Shown: positions 51,601 through 62,100 of the stretch, in pieces
Layout: every line of letters begins with the position of its first letter
How positions within the stretch are numbered: the first letter of the stretch is position 1
Source: Sphingobacterium sp. N143
GTDB lineage: Bacteria > Bacteroidota > Bacteroidia > Sphingobacteriales > Sphingobacteriaceae
Direction of reading: 5' to 3'
Length of the DNA: 64,000 nucleotides
Assembly: GCF_030325625.1 (NCBI RefSeq)
Contig: NZ_JACAIS010000003.1
Span: 372,001 to 436,000 of the forward strand
Made by a program: the position numbers and the translations under genes
The notes under the pieces: model-generated
Seen by the model: only the letters and a program-made list of their open reading frames with translations
The model's database searches: none
Told to the model about the DNA's origin: nothing

Positions 51601-51915
51601 ATGGAACAGGTAAACAAATATGACAACGCGGAACTACACGTGGGCGATATTGTTCGCTTTCATACTCCCTATCCAGACGAGGATCCAAATACAATTTTCA
51701 TTGTGCTTTGGTCATACTACGATCCGGAAGGAAAATCATCCAGGGCTGAGGTGGTCAAGTTTGATCCAGGCTCCAAGCATTATCCAATGATTCAGAAATG
51801 GTTCATCCGGGACTTAGAAAGAGTGCCTGAGGTCAGTCCCGAATTACTCAAACAGATTGCGTTGTTTATGAAGAGCAAGCTTGGCAATGCCATTATCAGC
51901 AAGTTAATTATCTAA
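51601..51915 (+). CDS. Small conserved-looking protein of unknown function
   Basis: A 104-residue soluble protein without signal peptide or membrane span. The N-terminal half reads like a small beta-barrel (ELHVGDIVRFHTPYPDEDP, then IFIVLWSYYDPEG), and the C-terminal half is helical (LLKQIALFMKSKLGNAII). No family is recognised. It has its own promoter box and starts a three-gene operon, 13 bases before the next gene. Normal spacing and codon use argue for a real gene. Confidence 0.7.
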   Translation: MEQVNKYDNAELHVGDIVRFHTPYPDEDPNTIFIVLWSYYDPEGKSSRAEVVKFDPGSKHYPMIQKWFIRDLERVPEVSPELLKQIALFMKSKLGNAIISKLII

Positions 51916-51928
51916 ATCAAGAGCCATT

Positions 51929-52249
51929 ATGGAAAATAAATTCAAAGCGAACAAAGCATATGCATCAAGACCAAGATGGTCTGACTGGCGTGAACAGCTA
52001 AAAGAAAGTGAATTACATGGTTTGCGTCAAAGACTTGAAACAATGGAACGGGAAACACTTATTGATTGGTTACAATGGTACAATCCCAAAGGAAACTATA
52101 CAGATCGTAAATGTTTTGAAAATGGTATCAAACCGATTTCTAAATTAAAAGCTATTGAATATACCTACAAAGAAATCTCACGTATCCATTTGAAAAAGGC
52201 CCATAATACCTTTTCTAATGGCCGAATTCAACTTATGTTCAACAATTAA
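51929..52249 (+). CDS. Small unknown protein, tandem paralog A
   Basis: A 106-residue basic, helical protein. It contains SDWREQLKESELHGLRQRL, then LIDWLQWYNPKGNYTD and KLKAIEYTYKEI. The next protein has the same framework: DWR, spaced leucines, WLQW, G-x-Y-x-D, G, K-x-x-A and a Tyr-Ile helix. That makes a local duplication likely. No known domain is recognised and no secretion signal is present. Function unknown. Confidence 0.7.
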   Translation: MENKFKANKAYASRPRWSDWREQLKESELHGLRQRLETMERETLIDWLQWYNPKGNYTDRKCFENGIKPISKLKAIEYTYKEISRIHLKKAHNTFSNGRIQLMFNN

Positions 52250-52260
52250 ACCTTGAGCGC

Positions 52261-52596
52261 ATGGAACTTTTTATCAAACAGATTATCAGCTGTCAATTAC
52301 CAAAAATAATAGCGATGGAATTACAGCGGGAAGATTGGCGTTACAAGCTTTCAGAACTGAAAGATAAGGCTCTTTTTGATCAACTCTCGCTACTGAAAAG
52401 ACAAGAATTGCTCAGCTGGTTACAATGGAATGATCATACTGGCATTTATTCGGACTATGATCGTATTCGAAAGGGTGTGCCTTTATTCACTAAAACCCAG
52501 GCTTTAATCTCCGTATACTATTCCATTATGCGCAATCATGAAGATTGGGATGGCTGCATGGAGGGAGAATATATCCGGGGGAATGTATTTTATTGA
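52261..52596 (+). CDS. Small unknown protein, tandem paralog B
   Basis: A 111-residue protein. A start at 52261 gives an N-terminal extension; an ATG at 52315 (MELQREDWRYKL) would match paralog A better. The body has LFDQLSLLKRQELLSWLQW and GIYSDYDRIRKG, aligning with paralog A. It ends in a slightly acidic tail. Its stop overlaps the stop region of the convergent DUF72 gene (52590). Function unknown. Confidence 0.65.
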   Translation: MELFIKQIISCQLPKIIAMELQREDWRYKLSELKDKALFDQLSLLKRQELLSWLQWNDHTGIYSDYDRIRKGVPLFTKTQALISVYYSIMRNHEDWDGCMEGEYIRGNVFY

Positions 52597-53360
52597 TTCG
52601 CATTCGGTTTTGGACCAATTGTAGCAGCAGCTAAGGTCTCCAGATTTGCAATAGCAGCTCCCATCGTATTATTGAAATAGGCATAAACCTCTTTTCCTTC
52701 AGTTAACCATTTATTAATGTAACTACTGTATTCATTCAACACAACATCGTCATAGCTGCCCCCATAATCACCTTTGGGGCCATGAAACCGTAGGTATATA
52801 AAATTGGCCTGATCATACTGGATATTTATAAGTCCATGACCATCTTTATCGTGCAAGACGATGGCCATTCCATACGCATTTAACAACGCAAATACTTCTT
52901 CCCGATACCAGGATACATGCCTAAATTCCACACATATATGCCAGCCAGCACTTCTTTTATGCTGGAAAATACATGTTAATAATTTGGTCAGATTTATAAA
53001 GGCTGTAAATTTAGTTGATGGAGGAAGCTGCAACAATAAACAGCCTTTCTTGTGCCCCACAGCATCAACACAACATAAAAAACGTGCAACATCATCGGGA
53101 ACAAAGTCCAAACCCTTTTGATGTGTTATACCTTGCCAAATTTTAAAGGTAAAACGAAAATGATCTACTGTCTCCTGTGCCCATCGCCGAACAGTTTTCT
53201 CTTGGGGAATTTTATAAAATGAACTGTTCACTTCCAGTGAGTTAAATAATAAGCTATAAACCGCAAGCCTGCTTTTTTCCCGTAAATGTTCCGGATAAAA
53301 ACTTTTATTTTGATAAGGTAAAAGAATACCACTCGTACCTGAAAAATATAATTGTCCCAT
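52590..53360 (-). CDS. DUF72 (YecE-family) protein
   Basis: A 256-residue TIM-barrel-like protein. FSGTSGILLPYQNKSFYPE opens the family pattern, followed by FNSLEVNSSFYKIPQEKTV, RFTFKIWQGITH, LLLQLPPS, VEFRHVSWY and YLRFHGPKGDYGGSY near 190-204. The YecE family has no settled function. It is alone on this strand and overlaps the convergent small-protein gene by seven bases at the 3' ends. Confidence 0.92.
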   Translation of the reverse strand: MGQLYFSGTSGILLPYQNKSFYPEHLREKSRLAVYSLLFNSLEVNSSFYKIPQEKTVRRWAQETVDHFRFTFKIWQGITHQKGLDFVPDDVARFLCCVDAVGHKKGCLLLQLPPSTKFTAFINLTKLLTCIFQHKRSAGWHICVEFRHVSWYREEVFALLNAYGMAIVLHDKDGHGLINIQYDQANFIYLRFHGPKGDYGGSYDDVVLNEYSSYINKWLTEGKEVYAYFNNTMGAAIANLETLAAATIGPKPNANQ

Positions 53361-53625
53361 GACACTATAACAACAGAAAGGATGGGTATAGTTTTAAAAC
53401 TATTCATGATAGTTGATGGTGACAGGAAGTCTTTTCGGTCAGAACATGATGCTATAACCAAATAAATCACTTCGTTTCATTATATTTAGCCAATAAAATA
53501 CGATGGAACATTAGCCCTATTGATAATACTATATATTTTTTCCCGATGGCATTGGGACAGGAGGATCGGAAATAGGTCTTGGATCAGCGTGAATAATACA
53601 TTTCTTAAACATAATCAGAAATAAT

Positions 53626-54168
53626 ATGAGTACTTCCGAAGGAAGCAAGTTTGTCATTGAAAAGGTAGAACGTACAGCGGAGACCACAATTTCAGCATTA
53701 GCTGATCTGACGATGAATGTTGTTCGTCATGGTGCATCAATAGGCTTCATGGATACGCTGAACATAGCGGAAGCTATCCAATTTTGGACGCATGTCCTCA
53801 CAAAAGTTGAGCAAGGAAAAACTATATTATTGATTGCTAAGGACGTACCGACTGGACAGATTGTCGGAACTGTCCAATTGCAAATCGACCTACCTTCCAA
53901 TCAATCCCACCGAGCAGACCTTGCTAAAATGCTAGTCCATAATTCATTTCGCAGAAAAGGGATTGCTAAAAAATTGCTCCAACAGATCGAACTTAACGCT
54001 CGGGCCCTACACAAATCATTAATTGTCCTGGATACGGTTACAGACAGTCCTGCATATGCATTATATCTAAGATGTGGCTGGAAGATTGTTGGAGATATTC
54101 CCAATTATGCCTTTTTCCCGGATGGTTCTCCTTGTAGCACAACCTACTTCTATAAAAGTATAGAATAG
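53626..54168 (+). CDS. GNAT-family N-acetyltransferase (tabtoxin-resistance-like)
   Basis: A 180-residue acetyltransferase. VVRHGASIGFMDTLNIAEAIQFW is like the substrate region of tabtoxin-resistance (Ttr-type) enzymes, as I recall it. The acetyl-CoA loop is FRRKGIAKKLLQQIE (about 104-118), and LYLRCGWKIVGDIPNYAFFP is the usual C-terminal motif. Real substrate unknown. It converges on the GH92 operon and probably shares its terminator. Confidence 0.87.
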   Translation: MSTSEGSKFVIEKVERTAETTISALADLTMNVVRHGASIGFMDTLNIAEAIQFWTHVLTKVEQGKTILLIAKDVPTGQIVGTVQLQIDLPSNQSHRADLAKMLVHNSFRRKGIAKKLLQQIELNARALHKSLIVLDTVTDSPAYALYLRCGWKIVGDIPNYAFFPDGSPCSTTYFYKSIE

Positions 54169-54183
54169 ATTTTTCATAAAAAA

Positions 54184-54214
54184 ACCTCTAAAAACGCAAA
54201 TGCTTTATAGAGGT
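54184..54214. terminator. Possible bidirectional terminator between GNAT and GH92
   Basis: ACCTCTA (54184-54190) pairs with TAGAGGT (54208-54214). An A run lies before and T-rich text after, between convergent stops at 54168 and 54243. Confidence 0.6.
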
Positions 54215-54242
54215 ATCTTTTCTGAATAAGCTCGTGTCAAGT

Positions 54243-56486
54243 TCAATTATTTTTATACCATACGGGACCAGGTTTATTACCCATTTTGAATACCAAAGTT
54301 GCCCCTGACATAATTTGCTCATGTGTAATGTAACTTGTTTCCAGTGGTTTTCCGTCAATGGTAACCGATTGGATATAGCAATGGGTCTTGTCCACATGAT
54401 CTGCTTTAATGGTCAACTTTTTTCCATTGGGCAGCTGCAATTCCGCATGCATAAATAATGGTGTACCAATCTCATAACGACCACTTACAGGATCTACTGG
54501 ATAAAAACCAAGTGCACTAAATACATACCAGGCCGACATCTGTCCACAGTCATCATTTCCGCTCAAACCGGAAGGGCTGTTCAAATAGAGTTTATCCATT
54601 ACCTCAGCAGCATATTGCTGTGTTTTCCAAGGCTTTCCAGCCGCATTGAATAAATATAAGGCATGATGGCTCGGTTCATTTCCATGCGCATATTGCCCAA
54701 TCATACCTGTACTAAAGATAGGTAACTTACTTGTATCAGCAGGGTGAAACGTAAACATACTATCCAACTTCTGTTCGAAGCGCTTCTGGCCACCAACCAG
54801 CTTGATTAAACCAGGAATATCATGCTGTACTGACCAAAAATATTGCCATGCATTACTCTCGCAAATATGAGCACTGTAGTCTTCCGGATCAAATGGTGTG
54901 ATAAACTTGCCATGACTATCCCGCGGTTGCATAAAGGATGTGGATGGATTATAAACATTCTTATAATTTTGAGCCCTGGCAAAAAATGTTGCCGCAACGT
55001 CTTTATTTCCCATCTTTTTGGCCATCATTGCAATACAATGATCATCGAACGCATATTCAAGCGTACGCGACAGAGACCAGTTGTCTGCATTATATTCATC
55101 CTCAACATCGTAAGGTACATAACCCAGTTTTTTATATAAACCTATACCTCGATAACGATCGATATTGGCTGTAGCAACACAAGCTTCGAGTGCCTTTTTC
55201 GCATCAAAATCACCGATTCCTTTTAAATACGCATCCACGATTACCGGTATTGCATGATTACCAATCATCATATCTGTTTCACTTCCATAGATGTTCCATA
55301 CTGGCAATCGTCCATTTTGTTCATAAAATGCGAGAAACGATTTAACCATATCATTTACCCGGTTAGGGGCAATATAAGTAAATAAAGGATGAGAAGCCCG
55401 ATAGGTATCCCAAAGCGAGAATGTGCTGTAATTTGTCCAACCTTCGGCTTGATGTATTTTCCGGTCAGCGCCAAAATAAGTCCCATCCACATCGCCAAAT
55501 ATCGTCGGCGCCAGCATAGCATGATATAAGGCGGTATAGAATTTTACAGCAACTTCTTTATCTGCGGTCTCAACAGCAATTTTCCCCAGCTCTTCATTCC
55601 AGTTATTTTCGGCTTGTTGTTGATAATAATCAAAATCGTCTTTTGGAACTTCGGCATTTAAGTTTTTGGAAGCTCCTTCCATGCTTACTCCCGACAAGGC
55701 GGTGCTTAAAGTAATCTGTTCTCCAGCAGTGGTTTTAAAATCGAAACGAGCCTTAAATGCCATACCAGTAGGTTTGGCTGTGGGTACTCCGCCCGCTGTT
55801 GACTGGATGACCGAACTATCCATATGGACAGCCTGAAAGGGTTTTGAAAATCGGGTTTCAAAGTAGACCTTTTGTCCTTTGGCCCAACCTTCAGAAAAAC
55901 GGTAGCCCCGAATGGTAACGGAATCTACGACTTCAATGTGGGAATCGGTAGTTGCATCCCAGTTCATTGCTTTTTTCAGATCCAGAAAAACAGCAGATTC
56001 TGCCTCAGGAAAAGTATAACGCTGAATCCCACAACGAGCTGTTGCCGTTAATTCAACATCAATATTGTAATCTGTCAGCTTGACCTGATAATATCCTGCA
56101 TGAGCCTGTTCATGCTCATGCGAAAATCTGGAATGTATACCTAAAGGTGCCTCAGCCTCACGATAAGGTAGGGTAACAGGCATAAACGATATATCATACA
56201 AATCTCCTGCTCCAGTGCCACTCAAATGGGTATGACTGAATCCTGCAATTGTACTATCAGGATAAAAATATCCTGAAATACGATCCCAACCTGGTAATCC
56301 GTTGTCGGGACTCAACTGTACCATTCCAAATGGGGATTGTGCTCCCGGATAAGTGTTTCCGGTAAAATCAGTTCCTATAAATGGATTGACTAAATTTGCA
56401 TATGAACGCTCTTCGGTATTGTTCTGCACAGCACAGCCCATTACGGATAATAGGCTTGCACTGATCAAATAATTTATAAATTTCAT
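54243..56486 (-). CDS. GH92 exo-alpha-mannosidase, lipoprotein (first of three paralogs)
   Basis: A 747-residue calcium-dependent alpha-mannosidase that inverts configuration. It has a lipobox (LLSVMGC, cysteine 18), so it is membrane-anchored. YANLVNPFIGTDFTG is the N-terminal GH92 hallmark, then GAQSPFGMVQLSPD and GFSHTHLSGTGAGDL. The catalytic acid region reads CESNAWQYFW near 541-551 (more often EGNAWQY), and GNDDCGQMSAWY near 643-654 carries the base. It is 31 bases downstream of the second GH92 gene, as one operon. Substrates are alpha-mannosides such as N-glycan branches or yeast mannan; linkage is not readable. Confidence 0.95.
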   Translation of the reverse strand: MKFINYLISASLLSVMGCAVQNNTEERSYANLVNPFIGTDFTGNTYPGAQSPFGMVQLSPDNGLPGWDRISGYFYPDSTIAGFSHTHLSGTGAGDLYDISFMPVTLPYREAEAPLGIHSRFSHEHEQAHAGYYQVKLTDYNIDVELTATARCGIQRYTFPEAESAVFLDLKKAMNWDATTDSHIEVVDSVTIRGYRFSEGWAKGQKVYFETRFSKPFQAVHMDSSVIQSTAGGVPTAKPTGMAFKARFDFKTTAGEQITLSTALSGVSMEGASKNLNAEVPKDDFDYYQQQAENNWNEELGKIAVETADKEVAVKFYTALYHAMLAPTIFGDVDGTYFGADRKIHQAEGWTNYSTFSLWDTYRASHPLFTYIAPNRVNDMVKSFLAFYEQNGRLPVWNIYGSETDMMIGNHAIPVIVDAYLKGIGDFDAKKALEACVATANIDRYRGIGLYKKLGYVPYDVEDEYNADNWSLSRTLEYAFDDHCIAMMAKKMGNKDVAATFFARAQNYKNVYNPSTSFMQPRDSHGKFITPFDPEDYSAHICESNAWQYFWSVQHDIPGLIKLVGGQKRFEQKLDSMFTFHPADTSKLPIFSTGMIGQYAHGNEPSHHALYLFNAAGKPWKTQQYAAEVMDKLYLNSPSGLSGNDDCGQMSAWYVFSALGFYPVDPVSGRYEIGTPLFMHAELQLPNGKKLTIKADHVDKTHCYIQSVTIDGKPLETSYITHEQIMSGATLVFKMGNKPGPVWYKNN

Positions 56487-56517
56487 GTGTGGTTAACGTA
56501 TTTAAACTTGGCCTTTA

Positions 56518-58767
56518 TTATCTGTCTCCAGTAACAATTAGGATATCCTTACTATGGACCAAAACCTGATGACTGATCTTAAACCCGCCGAGTGGTTTCC
56601 CGTCAACTAGAATTTTTTTGATATATTCTCCCGCTCCATCTTTTTGACGTCTGATAGTCACTTTATCTGCATGTGGATAGTACTTGTTGTCCAATTGTAT
56701 GACCACTTTATCAAATACAGGGGTCACCACAGTGTAATCTGGCCTACCTGGACAAAACGGATAAATACCCATCATATTCATCAATGCCCATGTGGACATG
56801 GTACCCGTATCATCATTTCCAGGAATACCGCCTGGGCTATTGGTAAAATGTTTTTCCAGAATTTGTTTAACTAGCTTCTGTGTACGCCACTCTTCACCTT
56901 TTATCTCTGAGAACACATGTGGATAAAGCATATCCGGCTCATTGGTCACATCAAAATACCCTTTATCAAAAGTAGACTGCAACCTGTCGACAAATTTTTT
57001 CTTCCCGCCCATTAACTTCATCAATCCGGGAATATCAAATGGTATCGCAAAACTATAATTCCATGCATTGCCTTCATGAAAGCCATGATTCGGCTCGAAA
57101 TTAGCTCCCATCAAGGGATCGAAAGGAGTTAAAAACGTTCCATCAGGAAGAATTGGGCGAAAGGTACCAAACTGAGGGGAATAATAATGCTTATATCCTT
57201 TTGCCCGCTTACTGAATAGTTGTGCATCACTAGATTTCCCCAATGAAGTAGCCAGTTGAGACAAGTTCCAATCAGCTACATAATATTCAATGGCATGCGA
57301 CACTGAATTATCGAATGAGTCCCGAAGTGGTACATAGCCATACTTGACATAATCTTTATTGTCAGGACGGATTCTGTTGGAAGAGTCAGTTGTCGTGGCC
57401 GATTTTAAAAATGCTTCATAAGCGGTATTGATATCATAATCCCGAATCCCTTTCATCCATGCATCGACAATCACAGGTATGGCAGGATCACCGTCCATCG
57501 TGAAACTCTCCCGACTATATAATTCCCATTTCGGCATCCAGCCATTTTCTTTATAGATATCGATCATCGAACGGATCATACCGACTTGTCTATCTGGATA
57601 AACCAATGACATCAGGGGCTGTACATTCCTATAGGTATCCCACAATGAAAATACAGTAAAACGATTGTGGTCTGCGACAAGTGTCTTCCGGTTTTCCATG
57701 GCAGGGTATTCACCATTGACATCCTGCAAAATATTGGGATGGATCATCGCATGATATAATGCGGTATAAAAAACTGTTTTTTGATCTTCGGTGCCTCCTT
57801 CAACCTGAATTTTTGACAGCGCCTTATTCCATAAGGATGAAGCTTCCGCCCTGGTCTTTTCAAAGCCAAACTCTTGTTGTTCAGCCTCCAGATTTTTACG
57901 GGCATTCTCAACACTCACGAATGACACGGCAAGTTGGACTTCTACACTTTCATTTTCCTGAACATCAAAACTTAGAAATGCGCCGAGGTCATCACCAGAT
58001 AGTTGATCTGTATAATCTGTAAAAACCTTATACTTTCCTGCATCTTTGTTCCAATCATTTTCCCATTTTTCTCCTGCACGTTGGAATTTCCAGTACCCCT
58101 TTTTCGCAGGCTTTTTATTGACACGCATCACAAAGAAGATGGGGTATACGGCCTGATTGTTGGTGTAACAAAAAGAGCCTAGCAATTTTGATCCTTCGAG
58201 CTCTGTATCACTGACATAACGGACTGTGGCGCCGGTCTCATTGGTTAATCCTTCCCCTAGATTAAGTAAAATATTCGCCTGTCCTTTAGGAAAGGTGAAT
58301 CTGGACACTCCTACACGGGTAGTTGCTGAGACTTCTGTCTTAATCCCATATTTTTTTAATACATTACTGTAATAACCCGGATGAGCTTCTTCTTGTGCAT
58401 AGGTGCTCCCATATTCATGGTAGTCCACCTCCAGTTTTCCGGATGTTGGCATCAACAACAAGCTTCCCATATCTGGGCAGCCGACACCGCTGAGATTCAC
58501 ATGTGAAAATCCGGTAAAGTAACGGTTGCTGTGTTCGTATGGAGTAGACCACCACCTGGCATCTTTATCAAATGCATTTAACGTAGATCCCATGACATTA
58601 AAGGGAGATACATTCATAAGCCCATGAGGTACCTGGGCTCCAGGGTTAGTGGTACCATAATTACTGGTCCCGATAAAGGGGTTAACATAGTCTGTAGGAA
58701 GATTTTGGGCAGAAACATTCTCCCACATCAATACTCCTAGAAGGAAATAACGGATAAACTTGATCAT
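56518..58767 (-). CDS. GH92 exo-alpha-mannosidase (second of three paralogs)
   Basis: A 749-residue secreted enzyme with signal peptide (GVLMWENVSAQ). TDYVNPFIGTSNYG and GAQVPHGLMNVSPF mark the GH92 N-terminal domain; FTGFSHVNLSGVGCPDM follows. EGNAWNYSFAIPFD near 563-576 holds the presumed acid. GNDDTGTMSTWALMN near 650-664 has the base region, but the usual MSAWY is MSTWA here, so its pocket differs from the first copy. It has its own upstream region after a strong terminator, so it starts the two-gene operon with the GH92 at 54243. Confidence 0.95.
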   Translation of the reverse strand: MIKFIRYFLLGVLMWENVSAQNLPTDYVNPFIGTSNYGTTNPGAQVPHGLMNVSPFNVMGSTLNAFDKDARWWSTPYEHSNRYFTGFSHVNLSGVGCPDMGSLLLMPTSGKLEVDYHEYGSTYAQEEAHPGYYSNVLKKYGIKTEVSATTRVGVSRFTFPKGQANILLNLGEGLTNETGATVRYVSDTELEGSKLLGSFCYTNNQAVYPIFFVMRVNKKPAKKGYWKFQRAGEKWENDWNKDAGKYKVFTDYTDQLSGDDLGAFLSFDVQENESVEVQLAVSFVSVENARKNLEAEQQEFGFEKTRAEASSLWNKALSKIQVEGGTEDQKTVFYTALYHAMIHPNILQDVNGEYPAMENRKTLVADHNRFTVFSLWDTYRNVQPLMSLVYPDRQVGMIRSMIDIYKENGWMPKWELYSRESFTMDGDPAIPVIVDAWMKGIRDYDINTAYEAFLKSATTTDSSNRIRPDNKDYVKYGYVPLRDSFDNSVSHAIEYYVADWNLSQLATSLGKSSDAQLFSKRAKGYKHYYSPQFGTFRPILPDGTFLTPFDPLMGANFEPNHGFHEGNAWNYSFAIPFDIPGLMKLMGGKKKFVDRLQSTFDKGYFDVTNEPDMLYPHVFSEIKGEEWRTQKLVKQILEKHFTNSPGGIPGNDDTGTMSTWALMNMMGIYPFCPGRPDYTVVTPVFDKVVIQLDNKYYPHADKVTIRRQKDGAGEYIKKILVDGKPLGGFKISHQVLVHSKDILIVTGDR

Positions 58768-58962
58768 ATCATCTTGATAAGCGATTTTCTATTTACTTCT
58801 CCTTAACAGAAAAGAACAAAATCGCAGATTTTAGCGTGCGGTCACAATACTACAGATAATTGCAAAGATTTACAAATATCCATGGCAGTTATATCGATCA
58901 TTTTACGTTTGTTAATAGGATTTAGCATATTCAAAAAAATGATCCCAAAAGGGATTCTTGGG

Positions 58963-59000
58963 CACAAAAAAAATCCTGAAGTGGGGCGCTTCAGGATTTT
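58963..59000 (-). terminator. Strong intrinsic terminator of the third GH92 gene
   Basis: A 12-bp stem (58970-58981 with 58989-59000) with a 7-base loop. On the minus strand it is followed by an eight-base T run. It should end transcripts from the GH92 gene that stops at 59183, separating it from the 58767-54243 operon. Confidence 0.88.
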
Positions 59001-59028
59001 ACTAACTAACCAATTATTAACCTAAATT

Positions 59029-59100
59029 ATGAAAACTACTTGTAAAACGTCCCCTTCCCTACTTTCTTATCTCTTGATCTGTAGTTTAACCAAACTTTAA
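59029..59100 (+). other. Short frame behind a susC-like leader (possible relic)
   Basis: A 23-codon frame (ATG 59029 to TAA 59100) starts MKTTCKTSPS and includes a hydrophobic run. The text before it (TTATTAACCTAAATTATG) resembles leaders I have seen before susC-type genes in Sphingobacteriaceae; this is recollection, not a search. It may be a remnant of a lost susC. It is unlikely to be a functional protein. Confidence 0.3.
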
Positions 59101-59182
59101 CAAAATGAATATCCTTCTCAGGAAAGTACGTAATAAAATCTTCCTCCTTCGCCAGCAGCCATAAGTTCTTCCCAGATGATGC

Positions 59183-62100
59183 CTATTCATGCGCAAGTCC
59201 CCACTGCATATTAGGTTTATCGCCCATTTCCAGGATCAGCTCTCCGCCCTTTAGCAGTTCTTCAGCATTAAAATAGAAGGTATGAAGTGGCTTACCGTTC
59301 AGGTTCGCTCCCTGCACATACATATTTCTTTTGCTTGCATTTTTTGCTTTGATTACAAATTGACTTCCCCTACCGTACCTTCCGTCCAGCTTAATTTTAA
59401 TTTCCTCAAAAGATGGACTGCCTATTTCGTATATCGGTTTAGCCCGGGTACCTCCATCGAGCTGAAATAAACCAATAGCATTCATAACATACCATGCACT
59501 CATCTGTCCTTGATCCTCATCACCCAAATAGGCATTTGAAATTCCCTGCCCATAATATCTTTCACCTATTGATCGGCTCCATTTCTGCGTCAGCCACGGT
59601 TTGTTCAACCAATTAAAAATGTATGCAAAATGCATGGACTGCTGGTTTCCTTGAACAACAGGATAATCCCAATACTGGTCATTTGGACCATTATAGCGCC
59701 ATTTTTCACTTTCCCCAAAGCCCCATTCCAAGCGTTTCAAAAAAACATCCTCTCCGATCATCTGAGCCAGGGCAGGAATATCCTGCGGCACAAAGAATGT
59801 CAGTTGCCAGGCATTTCCTTCTACATAATGATGATTGGCACCGGATTTAAAAGGATCAAAATCTTTGTACCATTCACCTTTGGCATCTTTCATTCTTGCA
59901 TAGCCACTTTTAACATCAATGGCATTCTTCCACCACGTTCCCCGCTCATTAAAATAGTTATAATCCGTGTCCTTGCCCAAGGATTTCGCAAACTGTCCTA
60001 CTGTCCAATCATCAAAACTATATTCCATAGAGTTTGAGAATCTACCCAAATCATACGGAACATATTTATATTTTAAGTAGACATCCAAATCCCGGTTGCC
60101 TGCAAAACCACCTTCAAATTTCGAAGGACTGGTCATCTGCATTTTCTTAACCGCATGGAATGCCTTTGATACATCATAATCCCGTATTCCCATTTGATAT
60201 GCACCCACGATCAGTGGTATTTCATGTTCGGCAACCATGACAGGAATATACTCCATCCCTGCCGGGCCTTTGGCCAACCAGCCATTAGCATCATACATCG
60301 CCAACTGTGAACGAACCCATTTATTCGACCATTCTGGTGTAACCAGATTCCAAAATTGATTCAGATTCCAGAATGTATTCCAAAATGCGTCACAGCCCAA
60401 AGCAAGGTCATCTTTATGCGCCAAAGTCTGAACCACTTCGTCTGAAGACCGCCATTGTCCATTAACATCACTAAATGTATTCCGGCTTGCCAATGTACGG
60501 TACATATTTGTATAAAATTTCTCCTTCTCCAGGTAATCGCTTGTCTTAATTTCCAATCGACCAAGCAGCTCATCCCAAACACGATGCTGATTGGCCACCA
60601 CTTGGTCAAAGGACCACCCAAATGGATCTGACAGTTCTGTTGCCAGGTTTTCCTCCGCATTGGCAATACTCACATAGGAAATACCTGTCCGCAGCTGTAC
60701 ATCTTTATCACTATGGACATCAAATTCGACAAACATACCTGCAAACTGCGCACTATCAGCCATGAGATCAGCACCTTTTCTAATTTTATCATTGTGCCAT
60801 GTACCATAATTTATGATCGGTCTATCAAACTCCATCACGAAATAGACAACATAATCTTGTTTGGCATCTGTTGACCACACATTCTCGGAAAGTTGATTGC
60901 TATATCCTACGATCTTATAATCTGATATTTTTTTAAGAGATAGGCCCTTAATCTTATAATCGTATTCCCCATTGACTTTGAGATCGACCATAATACGCCC
61001 GGTATCGGATTTATGATACGTGTATTTCTGAAAACTGGATCTTGTCCCTGCTGTTAGTTTCACATCAATATCGTGATCTATAAGATGTACTGCGTAATAT
61101 CCTAAGGGCGCTCTTTCAGTCGTTTTATCAATTGCTGATCGATATCCCGAATTGGTGCTATATTGATCTCCGACCCTCGTTTTTAGTGGACCAGCAGTAG
61201 GGAAAGTCCCGAGCCCTGCCATTGTCCATTCGTGTATATGGCTAAAGGTGCCAATGGATTCTATTGAAGGTTCGTAACCAGCTTGCCAGCCAATATTTTG
61301 GTTGTCCGGACTAATCTTAACCATTCCAAATGGCATCCATGGTCCTGGGGCCAGCATCCATCTGGAATGTGCCGCCCCTATCATCGTATTGACATAATCC
61401 GACACTCCGCCCAGCCTCTTAGGCCCGCGGGTTATGGTATCGGAGCTTATTAATTGATCATTGCTATAAATCGCGTATCGGCTCTGCACTTTTTTCGATG
61501 TATAGGGCATTGGGATCTCCAATCGAGACGTCCCTTTTTCTTGTGTCTCCTCGTAAATCTTCTGACCATCCAATATGACCTTGACCTGTTCATCATCCTT
61601 CAATTTCAAGAGATCAACCAACATGTACTGCACACGCTCATTACCATTTTTAACCTCAAAATCCGACTGTTGCACCTGTTTAACGATGGTCGTATAATCA
61701 GTCAGTAGCCTTGCTTTTTGGGGTCCTGACAACCTAAAGGAGTCAAACTCGATCCAACCACCTTTGATAACTGTTAAAGTAATCTGGTTAAACCCCGGGC
61801 GAACAAGGTGTGCAGGCAATGCCAGTGTTATTGTGGAAGCACCGGACTTAGCATTGGTACTTATCGGTTCGCCGGTCCCTGCTCCTTTTTTTAACTCGTA
61901 ATTATAAACTTCACCATTAATTGAAATCTGCAAGGTTGGTATATGTTTGGGATCACTATTAGCCAAGTTAACTTCAAAGGTCCATTTACCTTTATTCGTC
62001 TTATTTAGCACATAGTTTAGGTTTAGAAAATGCGTCCTTAATCCTGAAGTCCCGCCAGTTCCACCCCATTCGTTGGCTGGTCCGGGTAATACATAGGGAA

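Larger units (their letters stand above)
58768..59182. other. 415-bp region between GH92 units with leader-like sequence
   Basis: It separates GH92 copy 3 from copies 1-2. It holds a plus-strand TACGTTTG box (58904-58911), the terminator at 58963-59000, and a plus-strand leader plus short frame (59029-59100). No full-length gene is supported. Confidence 0.65.

Noticed and set aside
52590..52596. Frameshift or annotation error at overlapping 3' ends
   Set aside because: The two stops (TGA at 52594-52596, plus; TAA at 52590-52592, minus) are independent and both proteins are complete, so it is a plain convergent overlap.
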